NCBI RefSeq assembly: GCF_029892565.1
Contig: NZ_JARXVH010000003.1
Location: 682,001 to 746,000, forward strand
DNA: 64,000 bases
Direction: 5' to 3'
Origin: Streptomyces pseudovenezuelae
GTDB taxonomy: Bacteria; Actinomycetota; Actinomycetes; Streptomycetales; Streptomycetaceae
Position 1 is the first letter of the stretch. Every line of letters begins with the position of its first letter. Below are positions 53,937 to 62,536 of this stretch, piece by piece. A model generated the notes under the pieces. It saw only the letters and a list, made by a program, of their open reading frames with translations. It was not told where the DNA came from and searched no databases. The position numbers and the translations under genes are program-made.

Positions 53937-54089
53937 TCACGGGTGACCGGACCCGCCACGGACCGCCGCCCGGCCACGGCGGGCGACGCGTCCCCCCTGA
54001 CGCGCGTCGAACCGGCAGAACAGCCGCGTCCCGCCAACGGCCAGGATCAGCAGGGCACTTACGGCCAGAGCGGTGGCCACGGCGGTCAC
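53937..54089 (-). CDS. 50-residue membrane protein coupled to DUF5994 copy 2
   Basis: GTG 54089 overlaps the stop of the preceding minus-strand gene (GTGA). It encodes one transmembrane helix (TAVATALAVSALLILAVGG) and a very basic C terminus (FDARQGGRVARRGRAAVRGG). The overlap and codon bias favour a real, translationally coupled gene, but no homology is recognised. Confidence 0.5.
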   Translation of the reverse strand: MTAVATALAVSALLILAVGGTRLFCRFDARQGGRVARRGRAAVRGGSGHP

Positions 54090-54682
54090 ATCCCCACGGC
54101 GCGGTGCTGATTCCGGCCGTACGAGGGAACGGGGACGGCGAGGGCGACGGCAACGGCGGTTTCGCTCGCGACACCCCAGTCCTCCGGACCGCCTACCTCG
54201 GGGTCCGGGCTTTTGCTGCTGGCACCTTCCATCGCCATGAGCGCGCTCGCGGTCAGCGCCGGACCGGTGTCCGCACTCGCGGCGGCCATCAGACGGGCGG
54301 CCACCGGGGCGTCGGTCTCCGGCGGCACCACCAGGAGATCCCAGCGGCCGGCGGTGTAGGACAACAGCAGGATCTGGTCCGGGTCCAGCAGCTCCGAGGC
54401 GAACCAACCCACCTTCACCACATGGCCGTTGACGAAGATCCGGGGCGGCAGGATCGGCCAGTTGCGGGGGTTGACCGCGATCCGGGTGATCCGTCCCCAC
54501 AGCGGGTCCAACACTTCGGCCAGCACGGAGAGTTCACTCGCCAGGTCACGCGTACGAGGCCACCACGCACCGTCCAGCTCGACGGGCCCGCCGGAACGGC
54601 TCTCGGACTTCAGCGCGAGGCGTGCGAGCGGGGCCCTGAACGGGACGGCCCGCAGCGGGGATTGAGGCGTGGACGCGGACAT
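54086..54682 (-). CDS. DUF5994 family protein (copy 2)
   Basis: 198 residues. ELDGAWWPRTRDLASELSVLAEVLDPLWGRITRIAVNPRNWPILPPRIFVNGHVVKVGWFASELDP-like core and AGRWDLLVVPPETDAPVAARLM; it is close to copy 3 and more distant from copy 1. The C-terminal 50 residues are variable (MEGASSKSPDPEVGG, ending YGRNQHRAVGM). Divergent from copy 3. Confidence 0.87.
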   Translation of the reverse strand: MSASTPQSPLRAVPFRAPLARLALKSESRSGGPVELDGAWWPRTRDLASELSVLAEVLDPLWGRITRIAVNPRNWPILPPRIFVNGHVVKVGWFASELLDPDQILLLSYTAGRWDLLVVPPETDAPVAARLMAAASADTGPALTASALMAMEGASSKSPDPEVGGPEDWGVASETAVAVALAVPVPSYGRNQHRAVGM

Positions 54683-55138
54683 CGCGCAAACCTGTCTCCG
54701 GACCCCTGCGGGGGCGCAGTCGCCCGGTGTCGTCGCTCACCGGGAACGACACCGGCATCGGGGCCGGTGCGCGAAGTACTCCCGATGAGTTCACGCTACT
54801 CCCCGAAGGGCCTGGACGGACCGTTCCCGCAGGCAGTCTCACCGGGTCGGAGGCGGGGGAGTCGTCGAGGGTGTGGACTTCGGTGCGCGCGTTCGGGTCG
54901 GGGGACTTCGCCGTAAGCCGGTCCCGGCCGGGATATGGACCACCGTCCCTGGTCACCCTCACGATCGCCGTCCCGCTGTCCCACTGCTCCGCCGTCCGCC
55001 CGTCCGCCCGTTCGACCGGTCCGCGGAGTAGGCTGAAGTCACCGAGAATCTTTCGCGCACCGGCTTCCAGTCTTGTGTCATTTTCGGCGATCGAATACGC
55101 CGGGCCGGTTGTCGTCGGCCCGGGGCAGGGTTCGCGTG
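54683..55138. other. divergent intergenic region between DUF5994 copies 2 and 3
   Basis: 456 bases. No gene was accepted. A minus-strand frame between about 54840 and 55080 has fairly high third-position GC (…QWDSGTAIVRVTRDGG…) but no start with a ribosome-binding site and no recognisable family; it may be a decayed gene. The region should hold the promoters of both DUF5994 genes. Confidence 0.35.
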
Positions 55139-55789
55139 ATGACTGCGACCATCTCTTCCTCGCCGAAGCACGAAGCCGCCGACCGACTCTCCGAGCCCCC
55201 ATCCTCACCCTCGTCCCCGCTTCGCCTGGCGTTGGCCCCGACCGGTTCCACACCACCCCTGCTGGACGGCGCATGGTGGCCCCGCTCCCGTGACCTGGCG
55301 GCGGAACTCCCCTTGCTGACCGCCGTATTGGACCCGCTGTGGGGCCGGATCACCCGGATCACGGTGAACCCCACCCACTGGCCGACCGTCCCGCGCAAGG
55401 TGTCCGTCGCCGGCCACGTGGTGAAGGTGGGCTGGTTCCTGCACGAACAGGACGAGCACGAACTCCTGCTGCTCTCCTACCACGTTGGCCGCTGGAACCT
55501 CCTGGTCATCCCGCCGAGCACGCCCCCCGACACGGCCGCCTGGCTGATGACCGCCGCGACCGACCCGTTGGGCACGTCCCCCGGCAGCCGGCTGATGGAG
55601 GAAGCGGCACGCTTGGGGACGACGTCCGAGGCGGACGCGAACGGGGACGGGGACGGGGCAGCGGTCTGGGACTCGGAAGGGGGCCACGAGGCCCGCGCAG
55701 GGAGCCCCGGGGCCCGGGAAGGGGACTCCGAGGCCCGCGAAGGAGATCGGGCGGCACGGACACGAATCCCGGCACAGCCCCGCACCTGA
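55139..55789 (+). CDS. DUF5994 family protein (copy 3)
   Basis: 216 residues; ATG 55139 (GTG 55136 directly before it). LLDGAWWPRSRDLAAELPLLTAVLDPLWGRITRITVNPTHWPTVPRKVSVAGHVVKVGWF and VGRWNLLVIPPSTPPDTAAWLM make the domain. The C-terminal 50 residues are a repetitive Glu/Ala/Arg/Gly tail with REGDSEAREGD-type repeats. Same direction as the STAS gene that follows after 95 bases. Confidence 0.87.
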   Translation: MTATISSSPKHEAADRLSEPPSSPSSPLRLALAPTGSTPPLLDGAWWPRSRDLAAELPLLTAVLDPLWGRITRITVNPTHWPTVPRKVSVAGHVVKVGWFLHEQDEHELLLLSYHVGRWNLLVIPPSTPPDTAAWLMTAATDPLGTSPGSRLMEEAARLGTTSEADANGDGDGAAVWDSEGGHEARAGSPGAREGDSEAREGDRAARTRIPAQPRT

Positions 55790-55884
55790 CGCTCCGGGGC
55801 CCGCTCTTACTCCCCGCGCTCTACGCCCCCACGAGGGCCGACCCGACCCTCCGAACTCCGACGGGCCCTCCGAGCGGAGGAGCC

Positions 55885-56301
55885 ACGCCCCTTCCCCAGC
55901 TGAACATCTACCGCCACGACCACGCCGGCCGCACCCTGATCACCCTCGCGGGAGAGATGGACCTGACCACGGCCCGGCTGGTGACCGCCGCACTGACGGC
56001 ATGCCTGCAAGACGTCCCCCGCACCACCGAGCTCGACGTCGACGTCGACCTCACGGCAGTCACCTTCTGCGACGCGGGCGGCCTCAACGCCTTCCTCGCG
56101 GCATCCCGCCAGGCCACGGACACCGGGGCGACCCTCAAACTGCACTACCCGCCACCGATCATGACCCGCATCATCGAGATCACCGGCTCGGGCCACCTAC
56201 TGGAGGCTCTGCACAGGACTCGATTGCGGGGGCTGGGGGTTCGGGTGGGGGTGTGCGGTGCGGGTACGGCTCACTTGCCGGTGACCGGGCCGTACCACTG
56301 A
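55885..56301 (+). CDS. STAS-domain anti-sigma-factor antagonist-like protein, non-canonical start
   Basis: About 138 residues. NIYRHDHAGRTLITLAGEMDLTTARLVTAAL and the helix-forming TAVTFCDAGGLNAFLAASRQA are a STAS domain of the SpoIIAA/RsbV type; the site usually occupied by a phosphorylatable Ser reads TFCDAGGL, with Cys in place of the first Ser/Thr pair. No ATG, GTG or TTG exists in frame before the domain; GGAGGAG at 55877-55883 is followed by ACG at 55885. The first ATG (in GEMDLTT) would delete the first beta strand. Either an ACG start or a mutated start codon is implied. Confidence 0.72.
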   Translation, partial: TPLPQLNIYRHDHAGRTLITLAGEMDLTTARLVTAALTACLQDVPRTTELDVDVDLTAVTFCDAGGLNAFLAASRQATDTGATLKLHYPPPIMTRIIEITGSGHLLEALHRTRLRGLGVRVGVCGAGTAHLPVTGPYH

Positions 56302-56693
56302 ACTGCCTGACCGGTGACCGCTGCGATGCATTCGAAGTCCCGGTCACGGTGCAGAAGGGTCAGGCCTTGGAGCTCCGCCGTAGCGGCAACGACCAGATCG
56401 ACGGCACCGGCGCTGCGATGCTGGCCTCGCTCGGTCAGTACGTCCTGGACCTCCCAGGCACGGTTGTAGGCGCGGTCATCGACGGGTACCCAGGCGAAGA
56501 GCAGTCGCATGTCGTCGATACCTTGCGACCGGTCCTCGGCGGAGCGGGCGCTGTAGAAGAACTCAAGCTCGGTGATGGGGCAGGTCGCGATGAGGCCGGC
56601 CGCCGCCGCTTGATCCCAGCCGTACTGCTCCGCGTCCCCTCGCATGAAGCGGGCCAGGGCGCTGGTGTCGATCAGGAACTGCGCTGCGCTCAC
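56271..56693 (-). CDS. VapC-type PIN-domain ribonuclease toxin
   Basis: 140 residues; GTG 56693 overlaps the antitoxin stop (GTGA). PIN-domain acidic residues: Asp9 (LIDTSALARF), Glu42/44 (ITELEFFYSA), Asp99 (AVDLVVAATAEL) and Asp117/119 (LHRDRDFE). The protein should cleave RNA unless bound by the VapB protein. Its stop overlaps the end of the convergent STAS gene by about 30 bases. Confidence 0.92.
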   Translation of the reverse strand: MSAAQFLIDTSALARFMRGDAEQYGWDQAAAAGLIATCPITELEFFYSARSAEDRSQGIDDMRLLFAWVPVDDRAYNRAWEVQDVLTERGQHRSAGAVDLVVAATAELQGLTLLHRDRDFECIAAVTGQAVQWYGPVTGK

Positions 56694-56905
56694 CGACGGT
56701 AGTTCCTCTTGTCCTCGAAGACCTCCAGGTCGAAGGCCCCTTCATCGGCCGCTGCGCGCAGCCGGGTGAGGGCCAGCGCCCGTCGCCTGTTCTCCAGCAC
56801 TTCACGCAGAGCGGTGTTGACGGTGTCCTTCTTGGTGCTCGTCCCCAGAGCCTGAGCCACATCGGCGACCAGCTCGTCGTCCAGATCGATCACGGTCCGG
56901 CTCAT
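56690..56905 (-). CDS. VapB-type antitoxin
   Basis: 71 residues; ATG 56905 with GGAGGTG upstream. SRTVIDLDDELVADVAQALGTSTKKDTVNTALREVLENRRR is a ribbon-helix-helix DNA-binding domain; the C-terminal DEGAFDLEVFEDKRNYRR would wrap the toxin. First gene of the pair, so antitoxin is made before toxin. Confidence 0.92.
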   Translation of the reverse strand: MSRTVIDLDDELVADVAQALGTSTKKDTVNTALREVLENRRRALALTRLRAAADEGAFDLEVFEDKRNYRR

Positions 56906-56920
56906 CGATGCACCTCCGCT

Positions 56921-56946
56921 GATATCAACTCGTACGCAAAGTATAT
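56921..56946 (-). promoter_or_regulatory. vapBC promoter/operator
   Basis: GATAT...ATATC inverted half-sites (56921 and 56946 as outer ends) enclose TACG and a minus-strand TATACT (56940-56945), a good -10. They sit just upstream of the vapB ribosome-binding site, where the VapBC complex usually represses its own promoter. Confidence 0.6.
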
Positions 56947-57133
56947 CTCGCTCTCGTTAGCGCCGCAGAGCGAACGCGCGGCAACAGGGTTCGCGCAGGG
57001 TGGTCACGACGATCCCGTTCCATTCCTGATCGCGAGCGATTCCCTCACGCCAGCCCATCCACAGGCGGACGCGAATGCCCGCCCGCCGAGCCGGGGAGCT
57101 TCCTGCCGCCCACGAATGACAGGAGGCGAGTCC

Positions 57134-57274
57134 ATGTCTTTGCTGCCTTCGGCTGACGTGTTCAAGTCGATCGAGTTACAGGCCGCGCGGCTTTTCCACA
57201 GAGAACTGGCTGTCGTGGACGACGGCGACGACGTCCACGACAGAGTAATGCGCGCAGCCAACGCAGTCGCTTGA
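57134..57274 (+). CDS. 46-residue hypothetical protein
   Basis: ATG 57134 stands 8 bases after AGGAGG, one of the strongest ribosome-binding sites in the window. The product is MSLLPSADVFKSIELQAARL followed by FHRELAVVDDGDDVHDRVMRAANAVA: helical and acidic. Codon use is less GC-biased (TTA is used, a rare codon that needs the bldA tRNA), which marks it as unlike the core genes. No family recognised. It converges with the Zn-finger-like ORF. Confidence 0.6.
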   Translation: MSLLPSADVFKSIELQAARLFHRELAVVDDGDDVHDRVMRAANAVA

Positions 57275-57294
57275 CCCCGCGCCGGCCCGAAGGA

Positions 57295-57438
57295 TCAGCG
57301 CTTCTTGGTCTTCTTCTTTTGCAGCGGGGTCCAGTCCCCTCGATGCAACTGGCAGCGGGAGTAGCCGATCATCGCCGGTTTCTGGCACCGCTTGCCGGTC
57401 TTGGTATTGGTCGACCCGCATTTGACCTGTTTACCCAT
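57295..57438 (-). CDS. 47-residue zinc-finger-like basic protein
   Basis: ATG 57438 follows GGGAGGA. VKCGSTNTKTGKRCQKPAMIGYSRCQLHRGDW has the spacing C-x10-C-x10-C-x2-H, resembling small zinc-binding modules found in phage and mobile-element proteins; the tail KKKTKKR is strongly basic. It may bind DNA or RNA. Stop at 57295 lies 21 bases from the stop of the convergent 46-residue ORF. Confidence 0.65.
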   Translation of the reverse strand: MGKQVKCGSTNTKTGKRCQKPAMIGYSRCQLHRGDWTPLQKKKTKKR

Positions 57439-57608
57439 TCGTCCTCCCCTGTCCGGCCGAAGGTGTCCCAACTCGAACCCATCGTCACCGTGCAGAGGAG
57501 TTCATCGCTCTACTCGCAGCCGTATTCGGCTGATTCGCTCTCCTTCATGCCTGAATCATGACATTTAAATCCACGAGGTGATCACGGTGCGTACGAGGGC
57601 CTCGCAGA

Positions 57609-59447
57609 TCACAGATCGTCGGTGTCATCCGCTGTGTCGAGGTTGATTCCCGGGTCCTCGCCGCTCAGCTCGTCGTCCAGGATCGGCTTGCCCATCGCGA
57701 CCGAGATGCTGCGGAGCAGCGCGGCTCTGCGTGCGGTGAAGAACCCGTCGAAGTCGTCGGCGGCCATGAGTTCCGGTTGGGCCAGGTGAGAGCGGATGCG
57801 TTCGTCGACGCTTTCCTGAGGAGTCTGCGCGGTCTTGACCAGACGGCCCAGATAGTCGGAGGGAGCCGCCCCTCCGATGATTCGGTTGGTGCGGGCGGTC
57901 AACGGGGTTTTGTTGATGATGGAGTTGTAGTCGGCGGGGGCGTATCCGGCCTTTTCGCACCACGTCTTGGGGAAGATATGGTGAATGTCGATGGACTCGT
58001 CGAAATACCCGGTGACTTCGGCCTTCTCGCCGGTGCGCCAGTCCAGGGCCCCCGCCTTGAGCAGGAGCGCGTAAATCCCCTTGTAGGCAGCGCTGCTGCG
58101 TGTACGAAGAGTCAGCAGGCGTCCGGGAGCGAACTGCGCGGCGGTAACGGTCCGTGGCTCTGCCGCATCCTTGCGGATCCAGTCGACGACGTCCGGCAGG
58201 TCCTGGCTGAAGCGGGTCTCGGTCGAGCCGCCGTAGAGCTCTCCGAACACACCGCACCAGTACCAGCGGGCGAGCTTGTGCTGGGCCCCGGCGCTCTGCG
58301 CGGCATCCCCGGCCAGGGCCAGGATCGCGGCAAGCGGTATCAGCTGCGTTCCGTACGGCAGGAACTTCGTGTCGAAGAGGAACTGCTGGTGCAGGAACTT
58401 CGCCGCTGCCTTGAACCCGGCGATGACGGACGGAGCGAAGCGTACGTAGTCCTCCAGGGAGAGGGCGAGCATGTCCTTGCGCTTGCAGCCGATGCGCGGC
58501 AGGCGCTCCTCTTCCGTCCCGCGTTCGGCCTCACGCTCGCGCCGCTCGGCCGTGGCCAGCAGGGTGACCGCCTGGAGGAAGTCAGTGTTGGAGACCTCAC
58601 GAAGGATCCGGTACTCGGGCGCGTTCCAGGCAGCCCGGCACTCTCGCTCCCAGTGACTGCGCAGATCGAACTCGTCCGCCGCGTAGGTGGCGGTCAGCAG
58701 CTCGAAGACGGTCAGGGTGACACCGCCGGTGTTGACCTTCTCGAACACCTGACACACGGCTTGGCGCGGGGTCGCCTGCCCGAGTTCGATGACCGGCACG
58801 TGGTAGCGATCGAAGGAGCGGACGAACGCTTCGTTGAAGTCCCGCCACAGCTTGAACTTGTCACCGTCGCTCTTCCAGTGGGCGATGAACGCGTAGCCCC
58901 AGTCCCCGCCGTCGAACACCGCGTGGAGCGGAAAGAGTTGAGCCTCGTATTCGCGCTCGGGAGTCGAGTAGTCCTCGACGACCTGGCCCCGGAAGTTGAG
59001 GACCTTCCGCGATTCGGGCAGGAACCGGATGGCGTCCTCGCGGTCGCCGTTCTCGTCGAGGGCCTGGACCATGTCGACGTAGAACCAGCCCGACACCTGA
59101 TGCTTGCGCAGGTCCTGGGTCACCACCGGACCCTTCAACTTCAGGGCCTGGAACAGTGACGTCAGCCGCTGCTGCCCGTCGAGTACGAGCGTGTCGGGCT
59201 CGGGTTCGCCAACCGGGGTGGCGCCTTCGATCGGCCGGTACTTGAACCGGACGTCTCCACCCGCCTTGAGCAACATGACGGTGCCGACGGGATAGCTCAG
59301 CGAGATCGACGCGAGGAGGCTGGCGATGTTCGGGTAGGGCCACACCCAACCCCGCTGGAACTCCGGCAGTTGGGCCTTGCCGACCTGGACCTGCCGCAGC
59401 AGATCCCGCAACGGCCGCTTGTCGATGCTGAACGCTTCCTCGGGCAC
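57609..59447 (-). CDS. DUF262/DUF1524 protein, GmrSD-like (candidate modification-dependent restriction)
   Basis: 612 residues. The N-terminal DUF262 (GmrS-like, ParB-fold NTPase) has LPEFQRGWVW at about 27-36 and DGQQRLTSLF at 90-99. The C-terminal part contains the HNH-type (DUF1524/GmrD-like) DIHHIFPKTWCEKAG at about 486-500 with YNSIINKTPLTARTNRIIGG after it. Both halves in one chain are found in GmrSD-type type IV restriction enzymes and other phage-defence proteins. No methylase or other subunit is adjacent. The gene ends in the acidic NLDTADDTDDL. It stands in an accessory patch beside tRNA-Ser(GGA). Confidence 0.88.
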   Translation of the reverse strand: MPEEAFSIDKRPLRDLLRQVQVGKAQLPEFQRGWVWPYPNIASLLASISLSYPVGTVMLLKAGGDVRFKYRPIEGATPVGEPEPDTLVLDGQQRLTSLFQALKLKGPVVTQDLRKHQVSGWFYVDMVQALDENGDREDAIRFLPESRKVLNFRGQVVEDYSTPEREYEAQLFPLHAVFDGGDWGYAFIAHWKSDGDKFKLWRDFNEAFVRSFDRYHVPVIELGQATPRQAVCQVFEKVNTGGVTLTVFELLTATYAADEFDLRSHWERECRAAWNAPEYRILREVSNTDFLQAVTLLATAERREREAERGTEEERLPRIGCKRKDMLALSLEDYVRFAPSVIAGFKAAAKFLHQQFLFDTKFLPYGTQLIPLAAILALAGDAAQSAGAQHKLARWYWCGVFGELYGGSTETRFSQDLPDVVDWIRKDAAEPRTVTAAQFAPGRLLTLRTRSSAAYKGIYALLLKAGALDWRTGEKAEVTGYFDESIDIHHIFPKTWCEKAGYAPADYNSIINKTPLTARTNRIIGGAAPSDYLGRLVKTAQTPQESVDERIRSHLAQPELMAADDFDGFFTARRAALLRSISVAMGKPILDDELSGEDPGINLDTADDTDDL

Positions 59448-59652
59448 ATCGGCTCCTTGAGGCTGCCGGTCACCAGAGGCGGGCGCCTGAGGTCGACTTG
59501 TCCTGTGTCACGGAAAAACTACTGGGTGTCATGACAGCAGGTGCCAGAAATACAAAACAGCGCGAATCTTCATCGGGAGCAGGCGGGGGCGTACCTGCCT
59601 GCGGCTTCGCCGGCCGCCTTCACTGCCGCTGCTATCCCATGCCGACCAACGA
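59448..59652. other. intergenic, promoter region of the DUF262 gene
   Basis: About 205 bases. AT-richer than the surroundings (ACGGAAAAACTACTG, GAAATACAAAACAGCG), as expected for acquired DNA. It contains TGTCAC...GTGTCATGACA and no gene. Confidence 0.4.
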
Positions 59653-59686
59653 CGAAGGGCCCCACCGCGAACGGTGGGGCCCTTCG
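59653..59686 (-). terminator. terminator after tRNA-Ser(GGA)
   Basis: Perfect 15-bp stem CGAAGGGCCCCACCG/CGGTGGGGCCCTTCG with loop CGAA, 24 bases past the 3' end of the minus-strand tRNA. Confidence 0.9.
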
Positions 59687-59710
59687 ACATCGTGCCCGGT
59701 GAGGCAATGG

Positions 59711-59795
59711 CGGAGGATACGAGATTCGAACTCGTGAGGGGTTGCCCCCAACACGCTTTCCAAGCGTGCGCCCTAGGCCTCTAGGCGAATCCTCC
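59711..59795 (-). tRNA. tRNA-Ser (GGA)
   Basis: 85 nt on the minus strand. Acceptor GGAGGAT/ATCCTCC, anticodon loop TTGGAAA with anticodon GGA, a long variable arm and GTTCGAATC in the T-arm. CCA not encoded. Its 3' end faces the accessory patch at 56.3-59.5 kb. Confidence 0.96.
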
Positions 59796-59866
59796 GCCGG
59801 GAACATTACATGACCGAGAGAGGTGCTCGCGAACTCGTTCCCACCCGCTGACGTCGGGTACTGTGT

Positions 59867-59962
59867 GCGCAGCCCCTCACGCGGCGCTATCTGACTGAAC
59901 TCCCCCAGGGCCGGAAGGCAGCAAGGGTAGGTTGGCTCTGGCGGGTGCGTGGGGGGCGCTTG
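59867..59962 (+). ncRNA. ffs: signal recognition particle RNA (4.5S type)
   Basis: The apical SRP domain is unmistakable: CAGGGCCGGAAGGCAGCAAGGGTAGG, with GGAA tetraloop and the internal loop bound by Ffh. The ends GCGCAGCCCCTCACGC and GCGTGGGGGGCGC pair to close the hairpin. It lies directly upstream of dnaX, as in many Gram-positive bacteria. End points are approximate. Confidence 0.92.
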
Positions 59963-60045
59963 TGTTCCCGGGGCCCGGTACGGCTCGGGTGGTGCGTGGG
60001 CCGGGGCGGGGCTGGTTGTCAGTGGGCGCCTATAACCTCGTACGC

Positions 60046-62478
60046 GTGTCGTCTCTCGCGCTGTACCGCCGTTATCGCCCGGAGTCGTTCGCCGAGGTCA
60101 TCGGGCAGGAGCATGTAACCGACCCGCTGCAGCAGGCGCTGCGGAACAACCGGGTCAATCACGCGTACCTGTTCAGCGGGCCGCGCGGGTGCGGGAAGAC
60201 CACCAGCGCGCGGATTCTGGCGCGGTGCCTGAACTGCGAGAAGGGGCCCACGCCGACGCCCTGCGGCGAGTGCCAGTCGTGCCAGGACCTGGCGCGCAAC
60301 GGGCCGGGTTCCATCGACGTCATCGAGATCGACGCCGCCTCGCACGGTGGCGTGGACGACGCCCGTGACCTGCGCGAGAAGGCCTTCTTCGGGCCGGCCG
60401 GCAGCCGGTACAAGATCTACATCATCGACGAGGCCCACATGGTCACGTCGGCGGGCTTCAACGCGCTGCTGAAGGTCGTCGAGGAGCCGCCGGAGCACCT
60501 CAAGTTCATCTTCGCCACCACCGAGCCCGAGAAGGTCATCGGGACCATCCGGTCGCGGACCCATCACTATCCCTTCCGCCTCGTGCCGCCGGGGACCCTG
60601 CGCGACTACCTCGGCGAGGTGTGCGGCAAGGAGGACATCCCCATCGAGGACGGTGTCCTGCCGCTCGTCGTGCGGGCGGGACAGGGGTCCGTACGTGACT
60701 CCATGTCCGTCATGGACCAGTTGCTCGCCGGGGCGAAGGAGGAGGGCGTGACGTATGCCATGGCCACCTCCCTCCTCGGGTACACCGACGGCTCGCTCCT
60801 CGACTCCGTCGTCGAGTCCTTCGCGACCGGTGACGGCGCCGCCGCCTTCGAGGTCGTCGACCACGTCATCGAGGGTGGCAACGACCCGCGCCGCTTCGTC
60901 GCCGACCTCCTGGAGCGCCTGCGCGACCTGGTGATCCTCGCCGCCGTACCGGACGCCGCCGAGAAGGGCCTCATTGACGCCCCCGCCGACGTCATCGAGC
61001 GTATGCAGGCGCAGGCCGGGACCTTCGGCGCCGCCGAGCTCAGCCGCGCCGCCGACCTCGTCAACGCCGGCCTCACCGAGATGCGCGGCGCCAACTCACC
61101 CCGCCTCCAGCTCGAACTGATCTGCGCGCGCGTAATGCTCCCCGCTGCGTACGGCGACGAGCGTTCAGTCATGGCACGCCTCGACCGACTGGAGCGGGGC
61201 GTGAACTTCTCCGCGGGTGGTGGCGGTGCCATGCCCGCGATGGGGTACGTGCCGGGGCCCGACGCGCACGCCGGTGCGCCTATGGGCGGGGGACCGTCCG
61301 CGCCCGGTGCGCCCATGCCCGGGGGTGCGCCCATTCCGCCGGGCGGCGGCGCTGCGGCTGCCCGCGCGGCGGTACGAGGGCCAGCGGCGCAGGGCGGACA
61401 AGGGGCGCAGGGCGGGCAAGGAGTCCAGGGCGGGCAAGTGGTTCAGGGTGGCCAAGGAGCGCAAGGCGTATCGGCCGTAGGTGGCTCGATGGCGACCGGC
61501 GCGGCACCTGCTGCGCCAACGCCCGCACCGGCCCCCACTCCCGCACCGACCCCCGCCCCCGCACCTACGCCCACTCCCGAGCCCACCCCCCCGGTCGCCG
61601 ATCAGCAGCCCCAGCCCCAGCCCCAATCGCAACCTCAACCGCAGTCTCCGTCACCCGCCCCCGCCCCCGCCCCCGGCGCCTGGCCCACCACCGCCACAGC
61701 CGGCGGCGGCCGACGCCCCGGCGGCTGGCCCACCCCGGCCCAGGCGGGCGCCGGACAGCCCCCGACCGCGCCGAGCGCACCGGCACAGGCACCGCCCTCC
61801 GGGCCCACCTCGCATCAGCCCGCGTCGGCCCCCGCCCCCGCTCCCGCCGCTTCCTCCTACGCCCCCCCGACCGGCGGCCTCGACCCCCGCATGCTCTGGC
61901 CGAACATCCTGGAGGCGGTCAAGAACCGCCGCCGTTTCACCTGGATCCTGCTCAGCCAGAACGCCCAGGTGGCCGGCTTCGACGGCACGACCCTCCAGCT
62001 GGGCTTCGTCAACGCGGGCGCGCGTGACAACTTCGTGAGTAGTGGCAGCGAGGACGTGCTTCGGCAGGCGTTGGCGGAGCAGTTCAGCGTGCAGTGGAAG
62101 ATCGAGGCGATCGTCGACCCGTCCGGCGGCTCGGCCCCCTTGCCGCCCACCGCTCCCCCCGGCGGCTCCTCCGGTTACAACGGCGCTTCCGGCACAGGCG
62201 GCGGAGGCTACGGCGCCGGTACGACCCCCACCGCGCAACGCCCCGCGTCCCAGCAGCCGTCGTCCACCCCGGCGCCCTCCTCGCCCTCCCCGGCGACAGC
62301 CCCGTCGACTCCGCCCCCGCCCCCCAGACGGTCCGCCCCGGAACCCACCTCCGTCTCCCCGGAGGACGACACCCCGGAGGACGACGACCCCGACCTCGTC
62401 GACTCGGCCCTCTCCGGCCATGAACTGATCGTGCGGGAGCTGGGCGCGACGGTGATGGAGGAGTTCACGAACGAGTAG
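60046..62478 (+). CDS. dnaX: DNA polymerase III subunit gamma/tau
   Basis: 810 residues from GTG 60046 ([23 protein letters not shown]). AAA+ clamp loader: Walker [13 protein letters not shown] at about 43-54, zinc cysteines [19 protein letters not shown], Walker [10 protein letters not shown], sensor 1 [13 protein letters not shown] low-complexity linker (about 405-615) is rich in Gly/Gln (repeats of GGQGAQ/VQGGQ) then Pro/Ala/Gln, followed by the tau-like domain ([32 protein letters not shown]) and an acidic C terminus. A TATAAC hexamer ends 9 bases before GTG and no Shine-Dalgarno is seen, so translation may be leaderless. Confidence 0.97.
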   Translation: MSSLALYRRYRPESFAEVIGQEHVTDPLQQALRNNRVNHAYLFSGPRGCGKTTSARILARCLNCEKGPTPTPCGECQSCQDLARNGPGSIDVIEIDAASHGGVDDARDLREKAFFGPAGSRYKIYIIDEAHMVTSAGFNALLKVVEEPPEHLKFIFATTEPEKVIGTIRSRTHHYPFRLVPPGTLRDYLGEVCGKEDIPIEDGVLPLVVRAGQGSVRDSMSVMDQLLAGAKEEGVTYAMATSLLGYTDGSLLDSVVESFATGDGAAAFEVVDHVIEGGNDPRRFVADLLERLRDLVILAAVPDAAEKGLIDAPADVIERMQAQAGTFGAAELSRAADLVNAGLTEMRGANSPRLQLELICARVMLPAAYGDERSVMARLDRLERGVNFSAGGGGAMPAMGYVPGPDAHAGAPMGGGPSAPGAPMPGGAPIPPGGGAAAARAAVRGPAAQGGQGAQGGQGVQGGQVVQGGQGAQGVSAVGGSMATGAAPAAPTPAPAPTPAPTPAPAPTPTPEPTPPVADQQPQPQPQSQPQPQSPSPAPAPAPGAWPTTATAGGGRRPGGWPTPAQAGAGQPPTAPSAPAQAPPSGPTSHQPASAPAPAPAASSYAPPTGGLDPRMLWPNILEAVKNRRRFTWILLSQNAQVAGFDGTTLQLGFVNAGARDNFVSSGSEDVLRQALAEQFSVQWKIEAIVDPSGGSAPLPPTAPPGGSSGYNGASGTGGGGYGAGTTPTAQRPASQQPSSTPAPSSPSPATAPSTPPPPPRRSAPEPTSVSPEDDTPEDDDPDLVDSALSGHELIVRELGATVMEEFTNE

Positions 62479-62536
62479 GGGAGGAGGACGGATCCTCGCG
62501 GACAAGGTCAGCACTTCGACGCCGGTCCGCATCTTT

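Noticed and set aside
54546-55274. Minus-strand frame with partial coding bias between two DUF5994 genes
   Set aside because: Part of it has good third-position GC but there is no start with a ribosome-binding site and no family; it overlaps DUF5994 starts on both sides. Kept only as a remark on the intergenic region.
56271-59795. A complete integrative element using tRNA-Ser(GGA) as attachment site
   Set aside because: No integrase, excisionase or replication gene, and no repeated copy of the tRNA 3' end was found by eye.
59711-59795. Three tRNA-Ser genes in one window as evidence of duplication
   Set aside because: They have different anticodons (GCT, CGA, GGA) and different bodies, so they are distinct isoacceptors.
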